64,000 nucleotides of DNA. It comes from Novosphingopyxis iocasae (lineage in GTDB: Bacteria; Pseudomonadota; Alphaproteobacteria; Sphingomonadales; Sphingomonadaceae). Below the pieces are notes generated by a model that saw nothing but the letters and a program-made list of their open reading frames with translations, ran no database searches and was not told the origin of the DNA. Shown piece by piece: positions 35,790 through 45,197 of this stretch (position 1 is the stretch's first letter; every line of letters begins with the position of its first letter). The stretch spans positions 2,069,001 through 2,133,000 of the forward strand of contig NZ_CP060495.1 of the NCBI RefSeq assembly GCF_014334095.1, read 5' to 3'. A program made the translations under genes and the position numbers.

Positions 35790-37022
35790 TCAGGCGGCCT
35801 TGCGCTTGCCAAACAGAGCGGCCCAAGCGCCGCCGCTTGCACCCGACTTCATCACATTGCGCCGGAACAGCATTGCGCTCATCCGCACCACGAGCAGCGC
35901 GAACGCTGCCTGTCCGATCAGCGCCACGAGATGCGGCCACAGCTCCTGCACCTGCGCGGCCCGCGCGATCATCGCGAAGGGGGAGGTGAACGGCACAACG
36001 CAGGCAATGATTTCGACCGGCTGGCCGATCTTGCTGACGGTGTAGAAGGCGAAACCGAAGACGAACATTTGCAGCATCGTCACCGGCATGGAAAGCGTCT
36101 GCACCTCGCGTACCGTGCTGGCCATCGCGCCGATGCCGAGGAACAGCGAGCCCAGGATGAGGTAGGCCATCGCGAAATAGACAATGCCCAGAACAATGAA
36201 CGCCGGCCAGCCCACTGCAGGGACCGGCAGATTGGGCAAGCCCGGCCCCCAGATCTGCAACGCCGCGATACCCGCCGCGCCCCATACCGCGATGCCCACC
36301 AACGCCATCGCCAGCATGGCAAACAGCTTGCCGATGAACACCGCGTCGATCGGCACGGCGGCAGCCAGAATCTCGATGATCTTGTTCGATTTTTCCTCGA
36401 CGAGGTTGGAAAGCACCATGCCCGCCAGCAGCATGACGAGAAGGAACAGCAGGAATTGTCCGGCCTGTCCGGTCAGCAGCTGCGCACGCTGCATGCCGCC
36501 CGCGCTCGACTGCACGGTATCCACCCGCAGCGACTTCAATTGCCCGCCGCCATTCTGGGTCTGGCTGATAAGAAGCGCCAGTTCCGGGCCCAGATTTTGC
36601 GCCTGATCCGCTGTCGCGGTGAGTATGGGGGCCGCGAAGCTGCCGCTCAGCACCGCAGCGAGCTTGCCCTTATCAGCGCCTTCTCCGCCGGCCTCCGCCT
36701 GATCGGATTCCTTCAGCCAGTCGGCAGCAGGGCGGCCATCGTCCGGCAGGATACGAAGTTCCGGATAGCGTCTTTCGCCCATTGCTTGGGAGAGGCTGGC
36801 GCGCGTGGCCGCAAGGGCCTGCGCCTCGCCTGCGGGCATGCTGATGCCGACCACGTCCGCGCCGATATCCTCGGCCACCGAACTGCCGAGCGAGCCGAAC
36901 AGTACGCCCGCAGCCACCGGAAACAGCGGCCCCAACAGGAACATGAGGAACGCCTTGGATAGGACGACCGCGGTGAAATCCCGCCGGCCGATCACCCAGG
37001 CTGCGCGCAGTGTCTCGTTCAT
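35790..37022 (-). CDS. ABC-2 type transporter permease (NatB-like)
   Basis: The 410-residue membrane protein has one helix at about residues 21-42, a periplasmic domain of about 130 residues, then six helices starting QFLLFLLVMLLAGMVLSNLV. EEKSNKIIEIL is a well-known ABC-2 permease signature. The architecture matches NatB-like sodium or drug exporters, but the substrate is not known. The ATG at 37022 overlaps the ATPase stop (ATGA), so the pair is co-translated. Confidence 0.9.
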   Translation of the reverse strand: MNETLRAAWVIGRRDFTAVVLSKAFLMFLLGPLFPVAAGVLFGSLGSSVAEDIGADVVGISMPAGEAQALAATRASLSQAMGERRYPELRILPDDGRPAADWLKESDQAEAGGEGADKGKLAAVLSGSFAAPILTATADQAQNLGPELALLISQTQNGGGQLKSLRVDTVQSSAGGMQRAQLLTGQAGQFLLFLLVMLLAGMVLSNLVEEKSNKIIEILAAAVPIDAVFIGKLFAMLAMALVGIAVWGAAGIAALQIWGPGLPNLPVPAVGWPAFIVLGIVYFAMAYLILGSLFLGIGAMASTVREVQTLSMPVTMLQMFVFGFAFYTVSKIGQPVEIIACVVPFTSPFAMIARAAQVQELWPHLVALIGQAAFALLVVRMSAMLFRRNVMKSGASGGAWAALFGKRKAA

Positions 37023-37960
37023 CGGGCAGCTCCCTCGGCCTGGCTCTGTTGCAGTTCGGCCGCCGCCGCTTCCCCGGCGATGGCAACAAAAGCGTCGTGA
37101 AGCCCCGGCCGCTCGATCGACAGTGATCGGATGCCGGCATTTCCTTCGATCAGCGCGCCGAGCAGCGGCTCGGGTCCGCCATCGGGCAGGGTGAAGTGCC
37201 ACCAATGACCCTCGCGCTCTGTCCCGGCAGGCAGCGCGCTGCGCCATGGGCCGTCGGTTTCGCGCGTTTCCAGATGCACTTGCGGGCGCAGGCGATCGCG
37301 CGCCGCCTCCACGCTGCCGTCGAAGCGCACCTTGCCGCCGGCGACGATCGCGACATTCTCGCAAAGCCGTTCGGCATGGGCGATGACATGGGTGGAGAAA
37401 ATGACGGTGACGCCCGCTTCCGCCTGTTCGCGGATCAGGCGCTCCAGCTTACCCTGATTGATGGCGTCGAGCCCCGAGAAGGGCTCATCCAGCACGATCA
37501 GCCGGGGCCGATGGACAATGGTGCCGAGCAGCTGCACCGTCTGCGCCATGCCCTTGCTGAGTTCCTTGATCTTCTTCTCGGCGGCATGGCCGAGGCCCGC
37601 TTCCTCCAGCAACACGCGGCCGCGCTTGCGCCCTTCGTCCAGCGGCTGATGGCGCAGCGCGCCCATGAACGCGATGGTATCGACCGCCTTCATTGACTGA
37701 TAAAGCCCGCGCTCCTCGGGAAGATAGCCGACTTCGTGCGCGCGCTTCAGCGGCTTGTTGCTGCCGAGCAGCGTGCGCGTGCCCTCATCGGGATCGATAA
37801 TGCCCAGAAGCATGCGCAAAAGCGTCGTCTTGCCCGCGCCATTGGGCCCCAGCATGCCGGTGATGCTGCCCTCCGGCACGTTCAGGTCCACCCCGCCCAC
37901 CGCCGTGGTGTTGCCGAACCGTTTGACCAGCCCGCGGGCTTCGATTGCATTGTTCCCCAT
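37019..37960 (-). CDS. ABC transporter ATP-binding protein (NatA-like)
   Basis: The 313-residue ATPase has Walker A GPNGAGKTT, a Q loop in VGYLPEERGLY, the signature LSKGMAQ (in place of the usual LSGGQ), Walker B LIVLDEPFSGLD and the switch His in STHV. About 80 C-terminal residues form an extra domain, as in NatA-type exporter ATPases. It starts at ATG 37960 (MGNNAIEARGL); the open frame to 38737 is a shadow of queG. It is divergent from queG with a 45-bp gap. Confidence 0.92.
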   Translation of the reverse strand: MGNNAIEARGLVKRFGNTTAVGGVDLNVPEGSITGMLGPNGAGKTTLLRMLLGIIDPDEGTRTLLGSNKPLKRAHEVGYLPEERGLYQSMKAVDTIAFMGALRHQPLDEGRKRGRVLLEEAGLGHAAEKKIKELSKGMAQTVQLLGTIVHRPRLIVLDEPFSGLDAINQGKLERLIREQAEAGVTVIFSTHVIAHAERLCENVAIVAGGKVRFDGSVEAARDRLRPQVHLETRETDGPWRSALPAGTEREGHWWHFTLPDGGPEPLLGALIEGNAGIRSLSIERPGLHDAFVAIAGEAAAAELQQSQAEGAAR

Positions 37961-38005
37961 GCACCCACCCCTAGCCATTCCTCGGAATGCTGGTAGCTGG
38001 GTCCG

Positions 38006-39184
38006 ATGAACGGGCGCAAGGCTTCGATGGAGGACAGGCTGAAAGCGCAGGCCGCGCAGGAAGGCTTTGCCGCCTGCGGCATTGCGCCCGCCCGGCTTGC
38101 CCCCGAAACCGGCGAGCGGCTGAAGGCCTGGCTCGCCGCGGGCGCGCATGGCGATATGATCTGGATGGAAGGCCGCGCCGATCAGCGCGCACAGCCGCAG
38201 ACCCTGTGGCCCGAGGTGCGATCGGTGATTATGCTGGCGATGAGCTATGCGCCCGGCGACGATCTGACCGCCTATGATCCCGCCGCTAATCGGCAAGCCG
38301 CTAGCCATGGCCGCATATCGGTCTATGCGCGCGGGAAGGATTATCACGACATCGTCAAGAAGGCGCTGAAGCGGCTCGCACGCTGGTTCGTCGAGGAAAC
38401 GGGCGAGCAGGTGAAGGTGTTCGTCGATACCGCACCGGTGATGGAGAAGCCGCTGGCCGAGGCGGCGGGCATCGGCTGGCAGGGCAAGCACACCAATCTT
38501 CTCAGCCGCGATCTGGGCAACTGGTTCTTCCTCGGCGCGATCTATACCACCGCCGATCTGGCCGCCGACGAACCGGGGCGCGAGCGCTGCGGCAGCTGCG
38601 ATGCATGCCAGCGCGCCTGCCCCACCGATGCCTTCCCTGCGCCCTTCCGGCTCGACGCGCGGCGCTGCATCTCCTTCCTCACCATCGAGAACAAGGGGCC
38701 GATCCCGCGCGCGCTGCGCCCCGGCATCGGCAACCACATCTATGGCTGCGACGATTGCCTGGCCGCCTGCCCATGGAACAAATTCGCGAAGGCCGGGGCG
38801 GCCAACAAGGCCTTCCTGCCACGCGCCGAACTGGTCGCCCCGCCGCTCGCCGATCTGCTGGCACTCGACGATGCGGCGTTTCGCGCGGTGTTCTCCGGCT
38901 CGCCGATCAAGCGTTCGGGCCGCGACCGGATGGTGCGCAACGCGGCAATAGCGGCGGGCAATAGCGCCGATCCCGATCTGGTGACGCCGCTGCTGCCGCT
39001 GCTGGACGACGAAGCGCCCACGGTCCGCGGGGCGGCGATCTGGGCGCTGGAACAGCTTGATCCGCAGCGATTCGCGGAGGAACGCGTTTTACGGCTGGCC
39101 GGAGAGCGAGACGCAAGCGTCCGCTTCGAATGGAACGGGCGCTGTCCCATTGAGGCCGAGCCGGTGCGCGATCAGAAGATGTAA
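38006..39184 (+). CDS. queG: Epoxyqueuosine reductase
   Basis: The 392-residue cobalamin- and iron-sulfur-dependent enzyme makes the last step of queuosine formation in tRNA. Two 4Fe-4S clusters are bound by [12 protein letters not shown] and CDDCLAACP. The N-terminal half has the cobalamin-binding region ([15 protein letters not shown]). HEAT-like repeats close the C-terminus ([22 protein letters not shown]). ATG 38006 is the first start; MEDRLKAQ at 38027 is also possible. No preQ1 element is visible in the short leader. Confidence 0.95.
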   Translation: MNGRKASMEDRLKAQAAQEGFAACGIAPARLAPETGERLKAWLAAGAHGDMIWMEGRADQRAQPQTLWPEVRSVIMLAMSYAPGDDLTAYDPAANRQAASHGRISVYARGKDYHDIVKKALKRLARWFVEETGEQVKVFVDTAPVMEKPLAEAAGIGWQGKHTNLLSRDLGNWFFLGAIYTTADLAADEPGRERCGSCDACQRACPTDAFPAPFRLDARRCISFLTIENKGPIPRALRPGIGNHIYGCDDCLAACPWNKFAKAGAANKAFLPRAELVAPPLADLLALDDAAFRAVFSGSPIKRSGRDRMVRNAAIAAGNSADPDLVTPLLPLLDDEAPTVRGAAIWALEQLDPQRFAEERVLRLAGERDASVRFEWNGRCPIEAEPVRDQKM

Positions 39185-39193
39185 TCTCTCAGG

Positions 39194-39271
39194 CCGTTCG
39201 GGCTGAGCGTATCGAAGCCTCGTACTTTATCGCAACCCGGTGCGGCCCTTCGACAGGCTCAGGATAAACGG
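39194..39271. repeat. Dispersed inverted repeat, copy 8
   Basis: The left arm is CCGTTCGGGCTGAGCGTATC and the right arm CGACAGGCTCAGGATAAACGG. Both have drifted from the consensus but remain inverted and similarly spaced. It fills the gap between the convergent queG and lipoprotein genes. Confidence 0.75.
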
Positions 39272-39288
39272 AAGAGGGTACGGTCGCC

Positions 39289-39657
39289 CTATTTCGCCTG
39301 CAGCGCCGCCACGCAGGCCGCGCGGTCCACCGCGGCACCGTCGCGCCGACGCGCATCGACATGGGTCACGACCTCCCGGCCCTGCCGGTCCGGATAAAGA
39401 TAGGCATCGAGGATGCAGGGCGCGCCAATGAATTGCAGCTTGCGGCCGACCGGCTCCACCACATCCAGCCGCGGCTTGCCGAACAGCCGGATCAATGTCG
39501 CCTCATTCGATCCCAGAACGCCCTCCAGCCCGCGCGTGTCCGTCATGTCGCTGGCAGTGCCCGGAACGCCGACGCCGGCAGAGGGCTGCCCGGAAGGCAC
39601 GGCGGCACACCCCGCGCAAATCAGCGTAAGCGCCGTCAGAGCTGCGATATTTCTCAT
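39289..39657 (-). CDS. Hypothetical lipoprotein
   Basis: The 122-residue protein has the signal MRNIAALTALTLICAGC with a lipobox at Cys17. The mature part (VLGSNEATLIRLFGKPRLDV, then KLQFIGAPCILDAYLYPD) resembles the small SmpA/OmlA-like lipoproteins in length and pattern. Two further cysteines could form a disulfide. It overlaps the upstream EI24 gene by 4 nt, so they are probably one operon. No function can be assigned. Confidence 0.75.
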   Translation of the reverse strand: MRNIAALTALTLICAGCAAVPSGQPSAGVGVPGTASDMTDTRGLEGVLGSNEATLIRLFGKPRLDVVEPVGRKLQFIGAPCILDAYLYPDRQGREVVTHVDARRRDGAAVDRAACVAALQAK

Positions 39658-40349
39658 GCCGTCACCGTCCTGCCCGAGCGCGGGCCATGGATCATGTGCG
39701 CCGCCATCGCCGCCGCAATAACCGGGACGACCAGATTGAGGAAGGGGATGCCGAGGCCGACGGCCGCAATCAATCCCAGAACGAAGCGCGGCACCGGCGC
39801 AATCCGCTCCGGCGTGCTGTCCGGGGAAGCGTCATGCCGCGCGATCACCATCTCCTGAAGATCCTTGCCGATCAGGAAGGCGTTCACGATCAGGAACACC
39901 ATCGGCGCGCCAACCGCGGTGATCAGCAGCGCGAAATAAAGCGGCAGCGCGATGAGGTTCCAGAGGATCGCGCGAAGCGCCGACCGGAGGCCGATCTTGA
40001 GGCCGCGCCAGGCCGATGGCGGCACCGCGCTCGCCGCACGCGCAGGGTAATATCGGCGTTCGACCGCCTCCACCACATCTTCGGCGAAGAAACCGATCAC
40101 CGCGAGGGCGACCGCGCGGAACAGGACGAGCCCGCCGAAGACGACCAGCAGCAAGGCGCCGAAGGCGGCGACCAGTCCGGTCGATGCCTCGTTCCATCCG
40201 ATCCGCTCCAGCAATGCCGAAAACCCGAAATACACCGCCGTGCCCAGCGCGGCGAAGATCAGCAGCGTCAGCGCCACGCTTTTGACAAGCACCGCCAAGA
40301 TGGCGCGGTCACCAAGCTGGCGAATGGCGAGGGCAAGGGCGCGGAGCAT
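39654..40349 (-). CDS. EI24-domain membrane protein (CysZ-like)
   Basis: The 231-residue membrane protein has about five hydrophobic helices (VALTLLIFAALGTAVYFGF, LVAAFGALLLVVFGGLVLF, then two in the centre and one near the end) and the EI24/CysZ layout with a cytoplasmic loop AVERRYYPARA. E. coli CysZ is a sulfate transporter, but many EI24 proteins are uncharacterised. A GTG directly before ATG 40349 would add one residue. The stop overlaps the lipoprotein ATG. Confidence 0.8.
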   Translation of the reverse strand: MLRALALAIRQLGDRAILAVLVKSVALTLLIFAALGTAVYFGFSALLERIGWNEASTGLVAAFGALLLVVFGGLVLFRAVALAVIGFFAEDVVEAVERRYYPARAASAVPPSAWRGLKIGLRSALRAILWNLIALPLYFALLITAVGAPMVFLIVNAFLIGKDLQEMVIARHDASPDSTPERIAPVPRFVLGLIAAVGLGIPFLNLVVPVIAAAMAAHMIHGPRSGRTVTA

Positions 40350-40468
40350 CACGCCGATCCATGACCCAATGCCCTGCCCCCGGTCAATCTCCGACCGCGA
40401 TCGCGCTTGCAGGCCGCGCCCGTGCGCCTTAGGCCGCCCGGCAACATTCCTTCTCCTCCGGAGCTTTC

Positions 40469-41458
40469 ATGACCGACACCACTTACGACGTGCTCGCGAT
40501 CGGCAATGCCATCGTCGACGTGCTCGCCCAGACCGACGACCAGCTCATCGCCGATGAGGGCCTTACCAAAGGCGGCATGTCCCTGATCGACGCGGACCGT
40601 GCCGTCAGCCTTTACGAGAAAATGGGCCAGGGCCAGGAAATCAGCGGCGGCGCGGCGGCCAATACGCTGGCGGGCCTTGCCATGCTAGGCGCGAAGTGCC
40701 GGTTCATCGGCCAGGTCGCAAAGGATCAGCTGGGCGAGGTCTATGCGCATGATCTGGGTGCGGTAGGCGTGGATTTCACCCATCCGCCGCGCGATGGCGA
40801 CGTGCCCACGGGCCGCTGCCTGATCCTGGTTTCGCCCGATGGCGAGCGCACGATGAATACGTTCCTCGGCGCATCGCACTATCTGCCAGGCAGCGCGATC
40901 GACGAAAAGGCGATCGCCGGCGCAAAGATCGTGTTTCTGGAAGGCTATATGTGGGATCCGCCGGAGCCGCGTGCCGCAATGCGCCGGGCGCTCGAGATCG
41001 CACGCGAATCGGACACGCAGATCGCCTTCAGCACCTGCGCCGATTTCTGCGTCCACACGCACCGCAAGGATTTCCGCAAGCTGATCGATGACGGGCTGAT
41101 CGACATCCTGTTCGCCAATGAAGAGGAAGCCGGCATCCTGGAGGACAGCGATCCCGAGGCAGCGATCGAAAGCCTGGGCAAGGACGTGCCGCTGCTCGTG
41201 GTGACGCGCGGACCGAACGGCGCGATCGCGGTGAAGGACGGCGAACGGTTCGAAACCAAGGCGCTGCCGACCACCGTGATCGACACCACCGGCGCGGGCG
41301 ATCTGTTTGCTGCTGGCTTCCTGTCCGGGCACCTGAAGGGCGAAAGCGTGACCCGCTGCCTGGAGATGGGCGCGGTCGCGGCGGCCGAGGTGGTTTCGCA
41401 TTTCGGTGCGCGTCCGGAGCAGGACCTTACCAAGCTGATGGCCGAAAAACTGGGCTGA
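40469..41458 (+). CDS. PfkB-family carbohydrate/adenosine kinase
   Basis: The 329-residue ribokinase-like kinase has the N-terminal signature VLAIGNAIVDVLA and GGAAANTLAGLAMLG. The C-terminal ATP/anion-hole motif is DTTGAGDLFAAGFL, with the catalytic Asp in the GAGD segment. It resembles the alphaproteobacterial proteins annotated as adenosine kinase. The substrate, adenosine or a sugar, is not proven by sequence. RBS CTCCGGAG lies upstream of ATG 40469. A strong hairpin follows the gene. Confidence 0.88.
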   Translation: MTDTTYDVLAIGNAIVDVLAQTDDQLIADEGLTKGGMSLIDADRAVSLYEKMGQGQEISGGAAANTLAGLAMLGAKCRFIGQVAKDQLGEVYAHDLGAVGVDFTHPPRDGDVPTGRCLILVSPDGERTMNTFLGASHYLPGSAIDEKAIAGAKIVFLEGYMWDPPEPRAAMRRALEIARESDTQIAFSTCADFCVHTHRKDFRKLIDDGLIDILFANEEEAGILEDSDPEAAIESLGKDVPLLVVTRGPNGAIAVKDGERFETKALPTTVIDTTGAGDLFAAGFLSGHLKGESVTRCLEMGAVAAAEVVSHFGARPEQDLTKLMAEKLG

Positions 41459-41484
41459 ACTGCCCGCCGCTCCGATGAGGCAAC

Positions 41485-41510
41485 GTCGCTCCGGCAGCAG
41501 CCGGAGCGAC
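41485..41510. terminator. Bidirectional terminator hairpin
   Basis: GTCGCTCCGGC and GCCGGAGCGAC form a perfect 11-bp stem around the loop AGCA. It lies exactly between the convergent kinase (ends 41458) and flippase (ends 41518) genes. There is no long U tract on either side, only AATTTT downstream on the plus strand. Confidence 0.75.
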
Positions 41511-41517
41511 GAGGCGC

Positions 41518-43047
41518 CTAATTTTGGCTCTTGCGGAGCGCCTTTTCCTCTTCGCTCTCACGCGCATCCCGCCCGCCCGCCTTGCGGAACAGCGCGCGGT
41601 CGTCATCGCCGAAGCCGAGCTTCCAGATGATCACGCCATAAACCGCCATGATCGCGGGAATGCCGAGCACCAGCTCGGTCCATTCGGGTAATAGGGAAAA
41701 GATATAGAAGGTCGGCACGGTGGCCGCCGCCGCCCATACCAGCGCCCAGCGCCATACGCCAACCGGCGCGGCCAGCAGCCGCGCAAGCAAGCGCGACTTC
41801 AGCGCCGACATCAGGCCGAGCGATATCATCAGCGCAAGAGCCGGCATCGCGCCGACATAGAGCGGCGGAAATTCCAGATGCCGCGCAAGCAGCAGAAGCC
41901 CCACACTGAGTGCCGCCTGAAACGCCAGGACGCTCAAGGAAATCACAAGATTGCGGTGGCGCGCGATGTAGACGAGCGTCGCCTCGCTCACCACGGCGGG
42001 CGCGGCGGCAACCTCTGCCATCAGAAGAAACGCAAGCGCGCCGGTGCCGCCCACGAATTCCGGGCCGATGACGCCCATCACCGCCTCGCCTGGAAGCCCC
42101 AGCGCCAGGCTGACCGCCATCTGTGCAGCAATGATCCAGAACCCCACCTGGCTTACCTGCGCGGCGATCGCTCCCTTGCGATCGTCCTTCAGATTGCGCG
42201 TGATGACGGGCCCCAGGATCGGATCAAAACTGGTCTTCAGCTTCTGCGGCAGGCTGGCGACCTGCTGCGCCACATAATAAATGCCGACCACGGCAGGCGA
42301 CGCAAACAGGCCGAGGATTGCCAGATCGAGCCTTCGGCTGCCCCACTCCACACCGTCCGCCGCGGCGAGCGGAAAATTGCGGCGGCTCATCTCCAGCAGT
42401 CCGGAAAATTGTGGCTTCCAGTTCTTCGGCAAGCCGTAGCTGCGGAAGAAAGGGATCAGCGCCGTAATCAGCGCCGCGACCATCGAGATGACGTAGGAGA
42501 TGACAAGCCCGTCACGCGGGAAGATGTAGTAAAGCGGGAAAGCCGCGATCGAGACCGTCCACGGCTCCACGATCGCGCGCGCCCGAACGGTCGCCTTGAT
42601 ATCATAGCGATAGGCGAGCGCCGCCAGCGTGATCTCCGTCACCGCAATCGCCGGGATGACGAGCGGCAGCATTCGGTCCAGCCCGCGAATCTCGCTATTG
42701 GGATACATGATCTGCGGCACGGCGATGAGGGCCGCGCCGGCTACCAGCGACACGAGGACCGCAAGCAGAATACCGTCATAGACGAGCGCACTGTGCCCAT
42801 CCTCGATTTCCGACAATTGTTCGGCCAACCCGCGCCGCAGCCCCATGGTGGCGAGCTGCGCGGCAAATTCGACGATCAGGATGGCATAGGCGAAACGCCC
42901 GAGCAGCTCCGGCCCGTACATGCGCCCGGCGATGAACAGGAACGGCAGACGCGCGGCAAGGCGCAGCACGAAACCCGTGATATTGGTCCGCCCGCCCTTG
43001 GCAAGCGCTGCGATGTCACGCTCGTCGCGCGCGCTATGGCCGTCCAC
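41518..43047 (-). CDS. Polysaccharide flippase (Wzx/MATE-like, MOP superfamily)
   Basis: The 509-residue protein has 12-14 predicted helices, beginning TNITGFVLRLAARLPFLFIAG. The layout is that of oligosaccharide flippases, which move lipid-linked sugars or exopolysaccharide units across the inner membrane. The substrate is unknown. The start is GTG 43047 behind AGGAGGGC; the frame to 43146 is open but has no ribosome binding site. It follows gpsA on the same strand with a 46-bp gap. Confidence 0.82.
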   Translation of the reverse strand: MDGHSARDERDIAALAKGGRTNITGFVLRLAARLPFLFIAGRMYGPELLGRFAYAILIVEFAAQLATMGLRRGLAEQLSEIEDGHSALVYDGILLAVLVSLVAGAALIAVPQIMYPNSEIRGLDRMLPLVIPAIAVTEITLAALAYRYDIKATVRARAIVEPWTVSIAAFPLYYIFPRDGLVISYVISMVAALITALIPFFRSYGLPKNWKPQFSGLLEMSRRNFPLAAADGVEWGSRRLDLAILGLFASPAVVGIYYVAQQVASLPQKLKTSFDPILGPVITRNLKDDRKGAIAAQVSQVGFWIIAAQMAVSLALGLPGEAVMGVIGPEFVGGTGALAFLLMAEVAAAPAVVSEATLVYIARHRNLVISLSVLAFQAALSVGLLLLARHLEFPPLYVGAMPALALMISLGLMSALKSRLLARLLAAPVGVWRWALVWAAAATVPTFYIFSLLPEWTELVLGIPAIMAVYGVIIWKLGFGDDDRALFRKAGGRDARESEEEKALRKSQN

Positions 43048-43093
43048 CGATGCCCTCCTGACCTGCCCGTCTAGCCGTCCACAGGGGGACGCG

Positions 43094-44122
43094 CTAGCTT
43101 TGCCTTTCAGATGGCCCGGCCGGTGCCTCCTGCGGACGCTCCGCACGAAGGGGGCGGGCCAGAAGACCGGCGATTACCTCGTCCACCCCGAAACTGCCGT
43201 CAAGAAGATGCCCCACCGCCTCGACGATCGGCATGTCGATGCCATGCTTGGCAGCCTCCCGCGCAAGCACCGGCGCGGTCGCAGCCCCCTCGGCCACCGT
43301 GCGCCGGTTGGACAACAGCTCGCTGGCCGGAATGCCTTCGCCGAGACCCTTGCCGAGCGAGAAGTTGCGCGAATTTTCGGAACTGCAGGTCAGCACCAGA
43401 TCGCCAAGGCCCGAAAGACCCGAGAGCGTATCGGCACGTGCGCCGCGCGCAAGGCCGAAGCGCGTCATCTCCGCAAAACCGCGCCCGATCAGCGCGGCGC
43501 GCGCGTTCAGGCCAAGTCCGGCCCCCGCGACCACGCCGCAACCGATGGCGAGCACATTCTTCACCGCCCCGCCGATCTCCGCACCGACGAGATCGTCGGA
43601 ATAATAGGGCCGGAAGGCGGGCCGGGCGATCCGTGGGGCAAGGTCGTCCCACAAAGCCTCACTCTCGCAGGCGAGCGTCACCGCTGCAGGTAGCCCGCGG
43701 GCGACTTCATGCGCGAAGGTGGGGCCGGAAAGGATCGCGATGGCACGGCCGGGCGCCGCCTCGCGTGCAACCTCGCACATCAGCTGGCCCGTTTCCGCCT
43801 CGATCCCCTTCGCGCACAGAACGAGCGGCGCGTTTCCGTCCGGCAGCGCACCGAGCACGCCGCGCAGGTGCTGCGCGGGCGCAACCACCAGAAGCGCGGG
43901 GCAATCGGCCAGATCGGCAAGATCGTTCGTCGGCAGCACGGTATCGGCGAGGGGAATGTCCGGAAGGAAGGCCGTATTGACGCGGGTGTCGCGGATCGAG
44001 CGGACCACCTCTTCCTCGCGCGCCCACAGGCGGACGGGCGCGTGGTCGCTCGCCAGCACCTGCGCCAGCGCGGTGCCCCACGCGCCCGCACCGATCACAC
44101 CGGCAATGGGCCGGGCGCTCAC
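43094..44122 (-). CDS. gpsA: NAD(P)H-dependent glycerol-3-phosphate dehydrogenase
   Basis: The 342-residue enzyme reduces dihydroxyacetone phosphate to sn-glycerol 3-phosphate for phospholipid synthesis. The Rossmann motif [13 protein letters not shown] is at residues 8-20, the catalytic lysine is in [12 protein letters not shown], and [10 protein letters not shown] and [12 protein letters not shown] follow the family order. It starts at GTG 44122 in a GTGA overlap with tsaD, so it is probably coupled to tsaD. Confidence 0.95.
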   Translation of the reverse strand: MSARPIAGVIGAGAWGTALAQVLASDHAPVRLWAREEEVVRSIRDTRVNTAFLPDIPLADTVLPTNDLADLADCPALLVVAPAQHLRGVLGALPDGNAPLVLCAKGIEAETGQLMCEVAREAAPGRAIAILSGPTFAHEVARGLPAAVTLACESEALWDDLAPRIARPAFRPYYSDDLVGAEIGGAVKNVLAIGCGVVAGAGLGLNARAALIGRGFAEMTRFGLARGARADTLSGLSGLGDLVLTCSSENSRNFSLGKGLGEGIPASELLSNRRTVAEGAATAPVLAREAAKHGIDMPIVEAVGHLLDGSFGVDEVIAGLLARPLRAERPQEAPAGPSERQS

Positions 44123-45153
44123 GCCTTCACCCCAGCGCCGCGTGCGGGTGCGGCGGTCTCATCCAGCGGCCAGCGCGGGCGGGCGGCGATATCGAGCGGA
44201 TCGGTCATGCCGAGCGCGAACCGCTCCGCCCCGGCCCAGCCGATCATCGCGGCATTGTCCGTGCACAGCCAGAGCGGCGGCGCCACGAAGCGCATATCGC
44301 GCGCTGCCGCCACCTCCTCCAGCATCGCGCGGACCGCGCCGTTTGCAGCGACACCGCCCGCGACGACCAAGGCAGGCAGCCGCTCGGTGTTTTTCAGGGC
44401 GAACTCCAACCGATCGCGCAGGCAGTCGACCACCGCCTGCTGGAAGGAGGCGGCGATATCCTGCGCGCTATAATTTCCGCTGTCGGAGGCGCGCAGCACC
44501 GCGCTCTTGAGGCCTGCGAAGCTGAAATGCGGTTCTTTCGATCCTGCCAGTGGCCGGGGCAGCGGAACGGCCGCGGAATCGCCGTCGCGGGCCGCCTTCT
44601 CGACCGCCGGGCCGCCGGGAAAGCCGAGACCAAGCAGTTTCGCCGTCTTGTCGAACGCCTCGCCCGCGGCATCGTCGATCGTGGTGGCCAGCCGTTCATA
44701 GCGGCCCACGCCGTTGACGCGCAGAATCTGACAATGCCCGCCCGAAACGAGCAGCAGCAGATAGGGAAAGTCGAGATTTTCATCGACCAGCCGCGGGGAA
44801 AGCGCGTGCCCTTCCAGATGGTTGACCGCGATCAGCGGCTTGCCGCTGGCAAGGGATAGCGCCTTCCCCGTCACCAGCCCGACCATCACGCCGCCGATCA
44901 GCCCCGGCCCAGCGGTTGCCGCAATGGCATCGACATCGCTCAGCGAACAGCCCGCTTCGGCGAAAACGGCTTCGACCAGCGGCGTCATCTTTTCCGCATG
45001 GGCGCGCGCAGCGATTTCCGGCACAACCCCGCCATAGGGTCGATGCCGCTCCTCCTGCCCCGCCAATTTGTGCGCCAGAATGCGGCGGTCGCCCGTCACC
45101 AGCGCCGCGGCGGTCTCGTCGCAGCTCGACTCCAGGCCCAAAATCACTGCCAT
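44119..45153 (-). CDS. tsaD: tRNA N6-adenosine threonylcarbamoyltransferase
   Basis: The 344-residue protein makes the t6A37 modification of ANN-decoding tRNAs together with TsaB, TsaE and TsaC. The family start [12 protein letters not shown], the metal ligands in NHLEGHAL, the motif LLVSGGH, and [13 protein letters not shown] are present. It is essential in most bacteria. The start is ATG 45153, divergent from hemC with a 44-bp gap, a layout I recall in many alphaproteobacteria. Confidence 0.97.
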   Translation of the reverse strand: MAVILGLESSCDETAAALVTGDRRILAHKLAGQEERHRPYGGVVPEIAARAHAEKMTPLVEAVFAEAGCSLSDVDAIAATAGPGLIGGVMVGLVTGKALSLASGKPLIAVNHLEGHALSPRLVDENLDFPYLLLLVSGGHCQILRVNGVGRYERLATTIDDAAGEAFDKTAKLLGLGFPGGPAVEKAARDGDSAAVPLPRPLAGSKEPHFSFAGLKSAVLRASDSGNYSAQDIAASFQQAVVDCLRDRLEFALKNTERLPALVVAGGVAANGAVRAMLEEVAAARDMRFVAPPLWLCTDNAAMIGWAGAERFALGMTDPLDIAARPRWPLDETAAPARGAGVKA

Positions 45154-45197
45154 CGCCCTTTTCCTTAACCGGAGAGGAGGCTAGCACAAGCCGCGAT

